The notes under the pieces are model-generated. The model ran no database searches, was not told the DNA's origin, and saw only the letters and a list, made by a program, of their open reading frames with translations. Both the position numbers and the translations under genes were made by a program. A DNA stretch of 64,000 bases from Novispirillum itersonii subsp. itersonii ATCC 12639 (GTDB taxonomy: Bacteria > Pseudomonadota > Alphaproteobacteria > Rhodospirillales > Rhodospirillaceae). Of this stretch, positions 8,394 to 17,905 are shown piece by piece (the first letter of the stretch is position 1; each line of letters opens with the position of its first letter). Location: NCBI RefSeq assembly GCF_000381985.1, contig NZ_KB907338.1, forward strand, positions 186,001 through 250,000. The letters are read 5' to 3'.

Positions 8394-9434
8394 GTGCTGA
8401 AGAAGACCCTTGCTCTGACCGCCCTGGCCACTGTCGCCATCGCCGGCACCGCCGAAGCCCGTGACCAGATCCGCGCTGTCGGGTCGTCCACCGTGTATCC
8501 GTTCTCCACCGTTGTGGCGGAAAACTTCGCCAAGACCTCCGGCGGCAAGGCCCCGGTGATCGAGTCCACCGGCACCGGCGGCGGGTTCAAGCTGTTCTGC
8601 GCCGGTGTCGGCCCGGAGCATCCGGATCTGTCCAACGCCTCCCGCCGGATTAAGAAGTCCGAGCTGGAAACCTGCGAAAAGAACGGCGTCAAGGACGTGG
8701 TCGAAGTGAAGGTCGGCTATGACGGTATCGTCGTCGCCAACTCCAAGGCCGCCAAGGTGATGTCGGTGACCCGTGAGCAGGTGTTCCGCGCGCTGGCCAA
8801 GGAAGTGCCGGTCAACGGTCAGTGGGTTGCCAACCCGTATAAGAAGTGGTCTGACATCGACGCTTCCCTGCCGGCGCAGGAAATCGAAGTCCTCGGCCCG
8901 CCGCCGACCTCCGGCACCCGCGATGCCTTCGTTGAGCTGGTGATGGATGCCGCCTGCGAAAAGCTGCCGGAAGCCAAGGCGATGAAGGATGCCGGTAAGG
9001 AAAAAGAGCTGAAGGGCAAGTGTCAGTCGGTCCGTGAAGACGGCGCTTACATCGAAGCCGGTGAGAACGACAACCTGATCGTTCAGAAGCTGGATGCCAA
9101 CAAGAACTCCTTCGGCATCTTCGGCTACTCCTTCCTCGAAGAAAACGCCGACAAGATCCAGGGCTCCAAGGTTGATGGCAAGGACCCGACCTTCGAGAAC
9201 ATCTCTGCCGGTTCCTACGCCGTGTCCCGCCCGCTGTATGTCTATGTGAAGAAGGCCCACGTCGGCACCATTCCGGGCATCGACGGCTTCATGAAGGAAT
9301 TCTCCTCTGAGAAGGCCTGGGGTGAAGACGGCTACCTGACCAACAAGGGTCTGATCCCGATGCCGAAGGAAGAACGCGCCAAGTTCGCCAAGGCTGTCGC
9401 GGAAATGACCGTCCTGTCGGCCGGCGATCTCTAA
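8394..9434 (+). CDS. pstS: Periplasmic phosphate-binding protein
   Basis: The 346-residue precursor begins at GTG with GGAGG six bases upstream. A classical signal peptide (KK, hydrophobic core, cleavage after AEA near residue 22) precedes the mature sequence RDQIRAVGSSTVYPF, the phosphate-contacting region of PstS. ESTGTGGGF and GTRDAF are the other phosphate-binding loops. It captures phosphate in the periplasm and delivers it to PstCA. It is first in the pstSCAB-phoU-phoB operon and follows two Pho-box-like elements. A stem-loop after its stop probably sets higher expression of the binding protein than of the membrane genes. Confidence 0.96.
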   Translation: MLKKTLALTALATVAIAGTAEARDQIRAVGSSTVYPFSTVVAENFAKTSGGKAPVIESTGTGGGFKLFCAGVGPEHPDLSNASRRIKKSELETCEKNGVKDVVEVKVGYDGIVVANSKAAKVMSVTREQVFRALAKEVPVNGQWVANPYKKWSDIDASLPAQEIEVLGPPPTSGTRDAFVELVMDAACEKLPEAKAMKDAGKEKELKGKCQSVREDGAYIEAGENDNLIVQKLDANKNSFGIFGYSFLEENADKIQGSKVDGKDPTFENISAGSYAVSRPLYVYVKKAHVGTIPGIDGFMKEFSSEKAWGEDGYLTNKGLIPMPKEERAKFAKAVAEMTVLSAGDL

Positions 9435-9456
9435 TCAGGCTTGCGTCAATGCGGAA

Positions 9457-9482
9457 GGGAAGGCAGTTTCGGCTGCCTTCCC
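9457..9482 (+). terminator. Stem-loop between pstS and pstC (attenuator or mRNA stabiliser)
   Basis: A perfect 10-bp stem, GGGAAGGCAG (9457-9466) with its complement at 9473-9482, has a TTTCGG loop. No U-run follows, so partial termination or protection of the pstS 3' end is more likely than full termination. Confidence 0.65.
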
Positions 9483-9644
9483 CTCTGCGTATCCGGGCCG
9501 GGTCCGGTCACCGCGTTCCGTTTTCCCCCCGACGGATCATGGTGCCCTGACAGCCCCGGTCAGAGCGTAAGGTGTTCCCTCCCTCTCTTTTGCCCATATA
9601 CGGGTACCCGGATGCGGGGGCCCAGACACGGGGAAAACCGTTCC

Positions 9645-11042
9645 ATGCAGGTTCTGATCCTATTTCTGGTTCTGGCGGTGCTGACCGTCATCGGCTTCCG
9701 GCTCGGCAGGAGCCGTTCTGTGAAGCTGGTTGGCGGCGATGTGGCCCGCCTGCACAGCCTTCCCGGCTATTATGGCTTTTACGTGGCCCTGTGGTGCGGC
9801 ATTCCGGCCCTGCTGCTGGTGCTGGCGTGGGTGTCGCTGGAAGGGCCGGTGCTGACCCGGCTGATTCTCTCGGCGGTCTCGCCGGAGCTTCTGCTTGATC
9901 CCAACGGCGGGCCGATCAGTCAGGCCCATCTGAATCTGCTGGTCAATGACCTGCGCAACATTGCCTCGGGCACCGTTGCCTCCACCGCCAATCCGCTGGT
10001 TCAGGCCGCCGGTCTGCAACTGGCGTCTTACCGCGAGATCAGCTTCGGGGCGATGACCGTGGTGGCGCTGGCGCTGGCGCTGGGCGGGGCCGGTCTGGCG
10101 CTGCGGTGGGTCCATGCTGATTTCCGCGCCCGCAACAGCGTGGAAAAGGTGATCAAGACCTTCATGGTGCTGTGTTCGCTGATGGCGATCCTGACCACGG
10201 TCGGCATCATCCTGTCGCTGCTGTTTGAAAGCTACCGCTTCTTTGCCCGCGTCCCGATGACCGAATTCCTGTTCGGTCTGCAGTGGAGCCCGCAGATGGC
10301 GATGCGCGCCGATCAGGTCGGGTCTTCCGGTGCCTTCGGGGCGGTGCCGCTGTTTGCCGGTACGCTGCTGATCTCCCTCATCGCGATGATCGTGGCGGTG
10401 CCGGTCGGCCTGCTGGCGGCGATCTATATGGCGGAATATGCCCCGCGCAAGGTGCGTTCCATCGTCAAGCCGCTGCTGGAAATTCTGGCCGGTATCCCGA
10501 CGGTGGTGTACGGCTTCTTCGCGGCCCTGACCGTCGCGCCGTTCTTCCGCGACAGCGGGCAGCTTTTCGGCCTCAACATCTCCTCGGAAAGTGCGCTGGC
10601 CGCCGGGGTGGTGATGGGCATTATGATCATCCCCTATGTCTCCTCCATCACCGATGACGTGGTGACCGCCGTGCCCAACGCCATGCGTGAGGGCTCTTAC
10701 GGTCTGGGGGCCACCAAGTCAGAAACCATCCGGCGGGTGGTGTTTCCGGCGGCGCTGCCGGGGATCGTCGGCGGGGTGCTGCTGGCGGTGTCGCGCGCCA
10801 TCGGGGAAACGATGATCGTGGTGATGGCCGCCGGTCTGTCGGCCAACCTGACCGCCAACCCCTTCGAGGCTGTCACCACGGTGACGGTGCAGGTGGTGAC
10901 GCTGCTGGTCGGGGACCAGGAATTCGACAGCCCGAAGACGCTGGCCGCCTTCGCGCTGGGTCTGGTGCTGTTCGTGGTGACGCTGGCGCTGAACATCGTG
11001 GCCCTCCACGTTGTCCGCAAGTACCGGGAGCAGTACGAATAA
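9645..11042 (+). CDS. pstC: Phosphate ABC transporter permease PstC
   Basis: A 465-residue inner-membrane permease of the long alphaproteobacterial type. I chose ATG 9645 (MQVLILFLVLAVLTVIGF), which begins directly with a membrane helix and has GGGGA upstream. The open frame continues to 9441 through the pstS hairpin, so upstream starts are unlikely. The N-terminal roughly 200 residues are an extension with a periplasmic stretch. The C-terminal half has the permease fold with the EAA loop (AMREGSYGLGATKSETIRRVVFPAALPGIVGG). Its stop overlaps the pstA start by one base (TAATG). Confidence 0.95.
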   Translation: MQVLILFLVLAVLTVIGFRLGRSRSVKLVGGDVARLHSLPGYYGFYVALWCGIPALLLVLAWVSLEGPVLTRLILSAVSPELLLDPNGGPISQAHLNLLVNDLRNIASGTVASTANPLVQAAGLQLASYREISFGAMTVVALALALGGAGLALRWVHADFRARNSVEKVIKTFMVLCSLMAILTTVGIILSLLFESYRFFARVPMTEFLFGLQWSPQMAMRADQVGSSGAFGAVPLFAGTLLISLIAMIVAVPVGLLAAIYMAEYAPRKVRSIVKPLLEILAGIPTVVYGFFAALTVAPFFRDSGQLFGLNISSESALAAGVVMGIMIIPYVSSITDDVVTAVPNAMREGSYGLGATKSETIRRVVFPAALPGIVGGVLLAVSRAIGETMIVVMAAGLSANLTANPFEAVTTVTVQVVTLLVGDQEFDSPKTLAAFALGLVLFVVTLALNIVALHVVRKYREQYE

Positions 11043-12376
11043 TGAGCACCGCGGAAAAGCAAATGGACACCAACACCGCCTCTGCCTCTGACATCCGTAA
11101 GCGCAAGATTGCCGATGTCGTCAACGCCGGTCTGAAGCGCCGTTATGCGGCGGAACGCCGGTTCCGGTTCTACGGCATCGCCGCCATCGCGCTCAGCCTG
11201 ATCATGCTGGTGGTGCTGTTCGTCACCATTCTCGGCAACGGCCTGACCGCCTTTGTGCAGACCCGGGTCACCATGGATGTGGTGGTCTCTGCCGAGCGGA
11301 TCGACCCGCAGGGCACCCGCAAGCGCGAAGACCTGATCACCGGGGATTATCAGGGGGCGGTGCGTGACGCCGTTCTGGCACTCTTCCCGGATGTCACCTC
11401 CCGCAAGGACCGCAAGGACCTGATGGAGCTGTTCTCCACCGGGGCCGGGTACGAGCTGCAGAAGCAGGTGATGGCCAACCCCGATCTGATCGGCAAGACC
11501 ATCCGGATCGAAGTGCCGGTGGCCTCGGAATTCGATATGCTGGCCAAGGGCTATATCTCCCGCACGGTGCCGGAAGCTGAGCGCAAGATCAGCGATAAGC
11601 AGATCGCCTGGTATGATGCGCTGAAGTCCAAGGGCATGATTTCCACCGGCTTCAACACCACCCTGTTCTCGGCCGGGGATTCCCGCCAGCCGGAACTGGC
11701 CGGTCTGTGGGGCGCGGTTGTCGGCTCGTTCTACACGCTGGTGGTGACGCTGGCGCTGTCGTTCCCGATCGGTGTGGCGGCGGCCATTTACCTTGAGGAA
11801 TTCGCCCCGAAGAACAAGTGGACTGACATTATCGAGGTGAACATCAACAACCTCGCCGCAGTGCCGTCCATCGTGTTCGGTCTGCTGGGTCTGGCGGTGT
11901 TCCTGCAGTTTTTCGGTCTGCCACGCTCGGCCCCGGTGGTCGGTGGTCTGGTGCTGATGCTGATGAACCTGCCGATCATCATCATCGCCAGCCGGGCGGC
12001 GCTGAAGTCGGTTCCCCCGTCTATCCGTGAAGCGGCACTGGGCCTTGGCGCGTCAAAGCTGCAGATGATTTTCCATCATGTACTGCCGCTGGCGATGCCG
12101 GGCATGCTGACCGGCACCATCATCGGCATGGCCCATGCGCTGGGCGAAACCGCGCCGCTGCTGATGATCGGCATGGTCGCCTTCGTGGTCGATATTCCGC
12201 ACACCCCGCTGGATCCGTCCACGGTGCTGCCGGTGCAGATCTACCTGTGGGCTGACAGCCCGGAGCGGGCTTTTGTTGAACGCACCTCGGCGGCCATCAT
12301 CGTGCTGCTGGGCTTCCTGATCCTCATGAACGCGGCTGCCGTGCTGCTGCGTAAAAAGTTTGAAAGGCGCTGGTAA
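11042..12376 (+). CDS. pstA: Phosphate ABC transporter permease PstA
   Basis: This 444-residue permease starts at the ATG overlapping the pstC stop. The first roughly 210 residues are a cytoplasmic/periplasmic extension of the DUF3333 type common in alphaproteobacterial PstA ([21 protein letters not shown], then a long hydrophilic region with [11 protein letters not shown]). The remainder has the permease core with the EAA loop ([32 protein letters not shown]). It forms the membrane channel with PstC. Confidence 0.95.
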   Translation: MSTAEKQMDTNTASASDIRKRKIADVVNAGLKRRYAAERRFRFYGIAAIALSLIMLVVLFVTILGNGLTAFVQTRVTMDVVVSAERIDPQGTRKREDLITGDYQGAVRDAVLALFPDVTSRKDRKDLMELFSTGAGYELQKQVMANPDLIGKTIRIEVPVASEFDMLAKGYISRTVPEAERKISDKQIAWYDALKSKGMISTGFNTTLFSAGDSRQPELAGLWGAVVGSFYTLVVTLALSFPIGVAAAIYLEEFAPKNKWTDIIEVNINNLAAVPSIVFGLLGLAVFLQFFGLPRSAPVVGGLVLMLMNLPIIIIASRAALKSVPPSIREAALGLGASKLQMIFHHVLPLAMPGMLTGTIIGMAHALGETAPLLMIGMVAFVVDIPHTPLDPSTVLPVQIYLWADSPERAFVERTSAAIIVLLGFLILMNAAAVLLRKKFERRW

Positions 12377-12377
12377 G

Positions 12378-13193
12378 ATGCCCGAAGCCATGGAAACCCA
12401 AATGACCGCCGGTACCCCGCTGCTGAGCGATACCAGCGCCGTCAAGGTCGCTGCGCGTGACGTCAACGTCTTCTACGGTGAAAAGCACGCGATCAAGGGT
12501 GTCAATCTGGACATCAAGCAGAACGAAGTGACCGCCTTTATCGGTCCGTCGGGGTGCGGCAAGTCCACCTTCCTGCGGTCAATCAACCGCATGAATGACA
12601 CCATCGACATCTGCCGGGTCACCGGCTCCATCGCGCTGGACGGCGGCAACGTCTACGACCGTTCCATCGACGTGGTGCAGCTGCGGGCCCGGGTCGGGAT
12701 GGTGTTTCAGAAGCCGAACCCCTTCCCGAAGTCGATCTATGAAAACGTCGCCTACGGCCCGCGCATTCACGGCCTGTGCCGTCATAAGGATGAGCTGGAC
12801 GAAGTGGTGATGGGCAGTCTGGAACGTGCCGGTCTGCTGAACGAGGTGAAGGACCGCCTCGATCAGCCGGGCACCGGCCTCTCCGGCGGTCAGCAGCAGC
12901 GCCTGTGCATCGCCCGCGCCATCGCCGTCAACCCGGAAGTCATCCTGATGGATGAGCCGTGTTCGGCGCTGGACCCGATCGCCACCGCGAAGATCGAGGA
13001 ACTGATCGACGAACTGCGTGAAAACTTCACCATCGTCATCGTCACCCATTCCATGCAGCAGGCGGCCCGCGTGTCGCAGCGCACGGCCTTCTTCCATCTG
13101 GGCACGCTGATCGAATGCAGTGACACCGAGCAGGTGTTCACCAACCCGATTCACAAGCTGACCCAGGGCTACATCACCGGCCGCTTCGGCTGA
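12378..13193 (+). CDS. pstB: Phosphate ABC transporter ATP-binding protein
   Basis: This 271-residue ATPase has Walker [10 protein letters not shown] (residues 56-64), the Q-loop region [22 protein letters not shown] characteristic of PstB, signature LSGGQQQR, Walker [14 protein letters not shown], and the H-loop in [11 protein letters not shown] chose ATG 12378, one base after the pstA stop; an in-frame TTG at 12360 would lie inside pstA. It energises PstCA and also takes part in signalling to PhoB through PhoU. Confidence 0.96.
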   Translation: MPEAMETQMTAGTPLLSDTSAVKVAARDVNVFYGEKHAIKGVNLDIKQNEVTAFIGPSGCGKSTFLRSINRMNDTIDICRVTGSIALDGGNVYDRSIDVVQLRARVGMVFQKPNPFPKSIYENVAYGPRIHGLCRHKDELDEVVMGSLERAGLLNEVKDRLDQPGTGLSGGQQQRLCIARAIAVNPEVILMDEPCSALDPIATAKIEELIDELRENFTIVIVTHSMQQAARVSQRTAFFHLGTLIECSDTEQVFTNPIHKLTQGYITGRFG

Positions 13194-13273
13194 TGCCCCC
13201 ACCCCCGGCGCGCCCCACAGGCGGCGCGCCGGGCCCGGCAGACCCCGCAGCGCGGAACTTTAGGGGATACCCG

Positions 13274-14005
13274 ATGACCACCCTTCAGGGGCGTGATCCC
13301 GCCCATACCGTCCGGTCTTATGAAGAAGAACTGAATCACCTGTCCAACGTGGTGATGCGCATGGGCGGTCAGGCCGAGGCGCAGCTGGCCTCGGCGGTGC
13401 AGGCGGTGCTGCGCCGTGATTCCGAGCTGGCGACCCGTGTGGTTGTCGCCGATGCCCGGATCGACGAGATGGAGCAGGAGGTTCACGCCTTCACCGTCCG
13501 CCTTCTGGCCCTGCGTCAGCCGATGGCCGATGACCTGCGGGCCATTGTCGGCGCGCTGAAGATTTCCGCCGATCTGGAACGGATCGGTGACTATGCCGCC
13601 AACGTTGCCAAGCGCGCTCTGGTGCTCAACCAGCTGCCGCCGGTTCCGGCGGTGTCCGGCCTGCCGTCGATGGCGCGGCTGGTGCAGGAAATCATCAATG
13701 ACATTCTTGATGCCTACATCGAAAAGGATGTCGAAAAGGCCCTGCAGGTGTGGCGCCGGGATGAAGAGGTTGATGACCTGCACACCAGCCTGTTCCGCGA
13801 GGTCATCACCTATATGATGGAAGACCCGCGCAACATCACCGCCTGCACCCATCTGATGTTTATGGCGAAGAACATCGAGCGCATCGGTGATCACGCCACC
13901 AACATTGCCGAGACCATTCATTTCCTTGTCACCGGGAAGGCCCTGCCGCTGCGCCGCCCGAAGGGCAAGGCCGAGACAGACCTGACTCCCCCCGCTGCCG
14001 GTTAA
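13274..14005 (+). CDS. phoU: Phosphate signalling complex protein PhoU
   Basis: The 243-residue protein consists of two PhoU three-helix repeats. The first contains RQPMADDLRAIVGALKISADLERIGDYAANVAKRA and the second AKNIERIGDHATNIAE, each with the E-x-x-x-D metal-binding pattern. ATG 13274 is preceded by AGGGGATA; the frame opens at 13193 but the added 27 residues are Pro-rich and lack homology. PhoU represses Pho signalling when phosphate is plentiful. It sits between pstB and phoB as usual in alphaproteobacteria. Confidence 0.95.
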   Translation: MTTLQGRDPAHTVRSYEEELNHLSNVVMRMGGQAEAQLASAVQAVLRRDSELATRVVVADARIDEMEQEVHAFTVRLLALRQPMADDLRAIVGALKISADLERIGDYAANVAKRALVLNQLPPVPAVSGLPSMARLVQEIINDILDAYIEKDVEKALQVWRRDEEVDDLHTSLFREVITYMMEDPRNITACTHLMFMAKNIERIGDHATNIAETIHFLVTGKALPLRRPKGKAETDLTPPAAG

Positions 14006-14040
14006 GGGCACGGGCCGGTCTCTGAGAGGACGCACGCAGG

Positions 14041-14751
14041 ATGAAGCCGCAGGTTATGATTGTCGAGGACGAAGCCGCCCTCGCCACCATGTTGCGATAC
14101 AACCTGGAAAAAGAAGGCTACCGCGTTTCTGAAGCCGGGAACGGTGAAGAGGCGGTGACGCTGGCTGACGAGGTTAAGCCGGATCTGGTCCTGCTGGACT
14201 GGATGCTGCCGGTGATGTCGGGGATTGAGGTGTGTCGCCAGCTTCGGCGCAAGCCGGTCACCCGCGATGTGCCGATCATCATGATCACGGCGCGGGGCGA
14301 GGAATCGGACAAAATCCGGGGCCTGAACACCGGGGCCGATGATTACATCACCAAGCCGTTCTCGATGCCGGAGCTGATGGCGCGGGTGAAGGCGCTGCTG
14401 CGCCGGGCCCAGCCGGCCCAGAGCAAGGGCAACCTGACGTTTCAGGATATCCTGATGGATCTGACCGCCCACCGGGTCACCCGGGGCGGACGGTATATTC
14501 ACCTCGGCCCGACCGAGTTCCGGCTGCTCCAGTTCCTGATGGAGCATCCGGGCTGCGTGTTTTCCCGCGAAGAGCTGCTGAACGCGGTGTGGGGGCCGGA
14601 TATCTATGTCGAGCCGCGTACGGTCGATGTGCATATCCGCCGTCTGCGGAAGGCGCTGAACAATGACAGCGAAATGGATGTGATCCGTACGGTCCGCGCT
14701 GCGGGCTATGCGCTGGATTCCGACCCGGATATGCGGATGGCCACGGCCTGA
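14041..14751 (+). CDS. phoB: Phosphate regulon response regulator PhoB
   Basis: The 236-residue OmpR-family regulator has a receiver domain (acidic pair E9-D10, phosphoacceptor Asp53 in LVLLDWMLP, switch Thr in ITARG, Lys in ITKPF) and a C-terminal winged helix (LGPTEFRLLQFLMEHPGCVFSREELLNAVWG, then DVHIRRLRKAL). It lies 35 bases after phoU and has GAGAGGA upstream. It should bind the Pho boxes before pstS. The cognate kinase gene phoR is not in the window. Confidence 0.96.
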   Translation: MKPQVMIVEDEAALATMLRYNLEKEGYRVSEAGNGEEAVTLADEVKPDLVLLDWMLPVMSGIEVCRQLRRKPVTRDVPIIMITARGEESDKIRGLNTGADDYITKPFSMPELMARVKALLRRAQPAQSKGNLTFQDILMDLTAHRVTRGGRYIHLGPTEFRLLQFLMEHPGCVFSREELLNAVWGPDIYVEPRTVDVHIRRLRKALNNDSEMDVIRTVRAAGYALDSDPDMRMATA

Positions 14752-14780
14752 GGCTGACACGGTTCTGTGATGAGAGAACG

Positions 14781-14811
14781 GGGCTTCCGGCGGCGGGAGC
14801 CCTGTTTTTTT
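14781..14811 (+). terminator. Rho-independent terminator of the pst-pho operon
   Basis: An eight-pair stem (GGGCTTCC with GGGAGCCC, one G-U pair) and a six-base loop are followed by an eight-T run with one G interruption. It is located 30 bases after phoB. Confidence 0.9.
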
Positions 14812-14837
14812 GTGCCCGTTGCGGGGCGGACTGATTT

Positions 14838-14850
14838 GGTGTATATACCC
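14838..14850. promoter_or_regulatory. MarR-type operator at the regulator's own start
   Basis: GTGTATATACCC lies four bases before the ATG at 14855. It nearly matches the perfect palindrome GGGTATATACCC found before the MFS gene, suggesting autorepression by the MarR protein that follows. Confidence 0.6.
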
Positions 14851-14854
14851 GCTT

Positions 14855-15256
14855 ATGATTGTTCTGCCCTGTCACTGTATGAACCTGCGCAACGCAGCCC
14901 GGAAGGTCAGCGCCCTGTATGATGCGGCGCTGGAGCCCTTGGGCATCACCATTGCGCAATTCTCCCTGCTGCGCCGGGTGGAGCGGCTGGGGCCGGTCAG
15001 CCTGACCGAACTGGGGCGGGTGACCGACCATGACCGCTCGACGATTGGCCGCAATGTCCGCCTGCTGGAAAAAATGGGCCTGCTGGCACAGGGCAAGGGC
15101 AAAGACCAGCGCGAAACCATGGTCACCCTGACCGCCGAAGGGCGCCGGGTTCTGGCCGAGGGCGCGCCGCTGTGGGATGCCTGTCAGGCCCGGATCGAGG
15201 ACCGGCTGGGCCTGGAGCGGATTGCTGCCATTGCCGATATCCTGACCGCACTGTGA
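14855..15256 (+). CDS. MarR-family transcriptional regulator
   Basis: A 133-residue winged-helix protein. I chose ATG 14855, which keeps the Cys-x-Cys-x-N-L-R-x-A-A-R opening typical of one MarR subgroup; ATG 14879 is an alternative. The recognition region is SLTELGRVTDHDRSTIGRNVRLLEKMGLL, followed by the wing (GKDQRETMVTLTAEGRRVL). It is transcribed in the same direction as the MFS-thiolase genes, and copies of one TATATA-centred palindrome precede both. It most likely represses itself and the transporter operon. The N-terminal cysteines could be redox- or ligand-sensing; this is inference. No obvious ribosome-binding site is seen at the chosen start. Confidence 0.85.
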   Translation: MIVLPCHCMNLRNAARKVSALYDAALEPLGITIAQFSLLRRVERLGPVSLTELGRVTDHDRSTIGRNVRLLEKMGLLAQGKGKDQRETMVTLTAEGRRVLAEGAPLWDACQARIEDRLGLERIAAIADILTAL

Positions 15257-15276
15257 CGGTGCTTGTTTTGCCTATT

Positions 15277-15322
15277 ACGGGTATATGCCCGTATTTAGAG
15301 TGTCAAAAGAGGGTATATACCC
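15277..15322. promoter_or_regulatory. Two MarR-type operators before the MFS gene
   Basis: ACGGGTATATGCCCGT (15277-15292) and the perfect 12-bp palindrome GGGTATATACCC (15311-15322) are both centred on TATAT. The second ends seven bases before the AGGAGG ribosome-binding site. Together with the 14838 copy they define one operator family for this locus. Confidence 0.75.
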
Positions 15323-15339
15323 GTACTTAGGAGGTTCCG

Positions 15340-16650
15340 ATGCCTGAAACTGTCCCTTCGCCGTCTCCGGTTCCGTCTGCTTCTGGCATCGCCGGGCTTT
15401 TGGCCCGCCGGGGGCTGCATTACGGCTGGGTGGTGGTGGCGGTCACCTTCCTGACCATGCTGGTGACGGCGGGGGCGGTGGGCGCGCCCGGTGTGCTGCT
15501 GGGGCCGCTGGAAAAAGAATTCGGCTGGCAGACCGCCGATATTTCCGCCGGGCTGGCGCTGCGGCTGGTGCTGTTTGGGGTGATGGGGCCCTTTGCCGCT
15601 GCGTTCATGAATCATTTCGGCCTGCGGCGGGTGACGGTGGTGGCGCTGTCGCTGATTGCCGCCGGGGTCGCCGGGTCGTTTGTCATGACCAAAATCTGGC
15701 ATCTGGTGCTGCTGTGGGGCGTGGTGGTCGGGCTGGGCACCGGGCTGACGGCCATGGTGCTGGGGGCAACGGTGGCATCGCGCTGGTTTGCACAGCGGCG
15801 GGGGCTGGTGATGGGCCTGCTGACGGCCAGCACCGCCACCGGGCAGCTGGTGTTTCTGCCGCTGCTGGCAGACCTGACGGAGCGGCTGGGCTGGCGCAGT
15901 GCGCTGGGGCTGATTCTGGCGGTGCTGCTGGTGGCGGCGGTGGCGGTGCTGCTGTTTCTGCGCGACCGTCCGGCGGATGTCGGGCTGCCCGCCTATGGCG
16001 CGACCGAGGTTACTCCGGCTCCGCCAGCGGTCAGCTTCGGCACCATGCTGCTGTCGCCGTTGCTGGCCCTGCGCGACGCATCACGGACCGGCATGTTCTG
16101 GCTGCTGTTCGGCACCTTCTTTGTCTGCGGGGCCAGCACCAACGGTCTGGTGCAGACCCACTTTGTCAGCCTGTGCGGTGATTTTGGCATCGTGCCGGTG
16201 GCTGCGGCGGGCATGCTGGCACTGATCGGGCTGTTTGATTTTGTTGGCACCATCGGCTCCGGCTGGCTGTCGGACCGCTACGACAGCCGCCTGCTGCTGG
16301 TGTGGTATTACGGCCTGCGGGGCCTGTCGCTGCTGTATCTGCCGTTCAGCGATTTCAGCCTGACCGCGCTGTCTGTGTTTGCGGTGTTTTATGGGCTCGA
16401 CTGGGTGGCGACAGTGCCGCCGACCGTCAAGCTGACGGCAGAACGCTTCGGGGACCGGGCCAATCTGGTGTTTGGCTGGGTCTTTGCCGGGCATCAGGCC
16501 GGGGCCGCGTTTGCCGCCTGGGGGGCCGGATTCAGCCGGACGGCCTATCAGACCTATCTGCCTGCCTTTTTCTTCGCCGGGGTGCTGTGCGTTCTGGCTG
16601 CCGCCGTTCTTATTGCCGCCCGCCGCCGCGCGGTGGCGGTTTCGGCCTGA
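15340..16650 (+). CDS. MFS transporter (monocarboxylate/oxalate-formate antiporter-like)
   Basis: A 436-residue protein with 12 predicted membrane helices in two halves. The first begins HYGWVVVAVTFLTMLVTAGAVGAPGVLLGPLEKEFGW, which resembles OFA/monocarboxylate-type MFS carriers. A cytoplasmic linker (DVGLPAYGATEV...) separates the halves. The ATG has a perfect AGGAGG six bases upstream. It is followed 22 bases later by a thiolase gene, suggesting uptake of a short organic acid that is degraded via acyl-CoA. The substrate is not identifiable from sequence. Confidence 0.88.
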   Translation: MPETVPSPSPVPSASGIAGLLARRGLHYGWVVVAVTFLTMLVTAGAVGAPGVLLGPLEKEFGWQTADISAGLALRLVLFGVMGPFAAAFMNHFGLRRVTVVALSLIAAGVAGSFVMTKIWHLVLLWGVVVGLGTGLTAMVLGATVASRWFAQRRGLVMGLLTASTATGQLVFLPLLADLTERLGWRSALGLILAVLLVAAVAVLLFLRDRPADVGLPAYGATEVTPAPPAVSFGTMLLSPLLALRDASRTGMFWLLFGTFFVCGASTNGLVQTHFVSLCGDFGIVPVAAAGMLALIGLFDFVGTIGSGWLSDRYDSRLLLVWYYGLRGLSLLYLPFSDFSLTALSVFAVFYGLDWVATVPPTVKLTAERFGDRANLVFGWVFAGHQAGAAFAAWGAGFSRTAYQTYLPAFFFAGVLCVLAAAVLIAARRRAVAVSA

Positions 16651-16672
16651 TCCCGTGACCGGAGACATCATC

Positions 16673-17863
16673 ATGACCGCGTCTGCTTCCGATATTCTTC
16701 TCTGCGCCCCCGTCCGGACCGCCATCGGCGGCTTTAATGGCAGCCTGAAAGGGGTGCCTGCCACTGCGCTGGGGGCGGCGGTGATCCGCGAAACCCTGCG
16801 CCGCAGCGGCCTTGATCCGGCGCGGGTCGGCAGCGTGGTGATGGGCAATGTGGTACAGGCCGGGAACCGGATGAACCCGGCCCGGCAGGCGGCGGTCGGG
16901 GGTGGCCTGCCGGTGTCGGTGCCGGCCTATACCGTCAACCGGGTCTGCGGGTCCGGGGCGCAGGCGATCCTGACCGCTGCCTATGAACTGCGGGCCGGGG
17001 ATGCGGATTTTGCGGTTGCCGGAGGGATGGAAAACATGGACCGCGCCCCGTATCTGCTGGAAGGCGGGCGCTGGGGCCTGCGGATGGGACCGGCGCAGAT
17101 GCTGGACAGTGTGTTGACCGACGGCCTGAATGATGCGTTTTCCGGTCAGCATTCCGGCTGGCATACCGAAGATCTGGTGGTGCTGTCCGGTCTGTCGCGG
17201 TCAGAGCAGGATGCCTTTGCCGCCCGGTCGCAGCAGCGGTTTTCCGCTGCCCGTGATGCCGGTCTGTTCGGGGATGAACTTGTCGGGGTTGAGGTGCCGA
17301 CCCGCACGGGGACCGAGGTGTTCGCCCGTGATGAGGCCCCGCGCCCGGAAACGACCGAAGCCACGCTGTCCCGCCTGAAACCGGCTTTTCGCCCCGATGG
17401 GACGATTACGGCAGGCAACGCGCCGGGCCTGAACAGCGGGGCGGCGGCGATGGTTGTGGCCCGCCGGGATGCCGCCGAGGCTGCCGGTGTGGTGCCGCTG
17501 GGCCGTCTGGCCGGATATGGGGTGGCGGCGGTGGAGCCGGGGCTGTTCGGTCTCGGGCCGGTTCCGGCGGTGCGGCAGGCGGTGCAACGGGCAGGGTGGA
17601 CCCTGTCAGATGTTGACCGTTTTGAGATCAACGAAGCCTTTGCGGCAGTGCCGCTGGCGGTGGCGCGTGAGCTGTCGCTGCCGCTGGACGTCATTAACCC
17701 CGAAGGCGGAGCGGTGGCGCATGGTCACCCCATTGGTGCCACCGGCGCGGTGCTGGTGACACGCCTGCTGCACGGCCTGCGCCGCACCGGCCAGCGGCGG
17801 GGCATCGTCACCCTGTGCATCGGCGGCGGGCAGGGCATTGCGCTGGCCCTTGAAACGGCCTGA
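16673..17863 (+). CDS. Thiolase (acetyl-CoA C-acyltransferase family)
   Basis: A 396-residue thiolase with all three catalytic features: nucleophile Cys92 in VNRVCGSGAQA, His352 in GGAVAHGHPIGATGA, and Cys382 in CIGGGQGIA. The ATG has GGAGA upstream; the frame is open back into the MFS gene, but that extension is not thiolase-like. It either cleaves 3-ketoacyl-CoA or condenses acetyl-CoA. Which direction applies is not determined. Its place after the MFS carrier and under the same MarR sites suggests breakdown of an imported acid. Confidence 0.93.
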   Translation: MTASASDILLCAPVRTAIGGFNGSLKGVPATALGAAVIRETLRRSGLDPARVGSVVMGNVVQAGNRMNPARQAAVGGGLPVSVPAYTVNRVCGSGAQAILTAAYELRAGDADFAVAGGMENMDRAPYLLEGGRWGLRMGPAQMLDSVLTDGLNDAFSGQHSGWHTEDLVVLSGLSRSEQDAFAARSQQRFSAARDAGLFGDELVGVEVPTRTGTEVFARDEAPRPETTEATLSRLKPAFRPDGTITAGNAPGLNSGAAAMVVARRDAAEAAGVVPLGRLAGYGVAAVEPGLFGLGPVPAVRQAVQRAGWTLSDVDRFEINEAFAAVPLAVARELSLPLDVINPEGGAVAHGHPIGATGAVLVTRLLHGLRRTGQRRGIVTLCIGGGQGIALALETA

Positions 17864-17905
17864 GGCTACAGTGGCCGCCGCACTGCACGGAGTGGAGCGG
17901 CGGCC

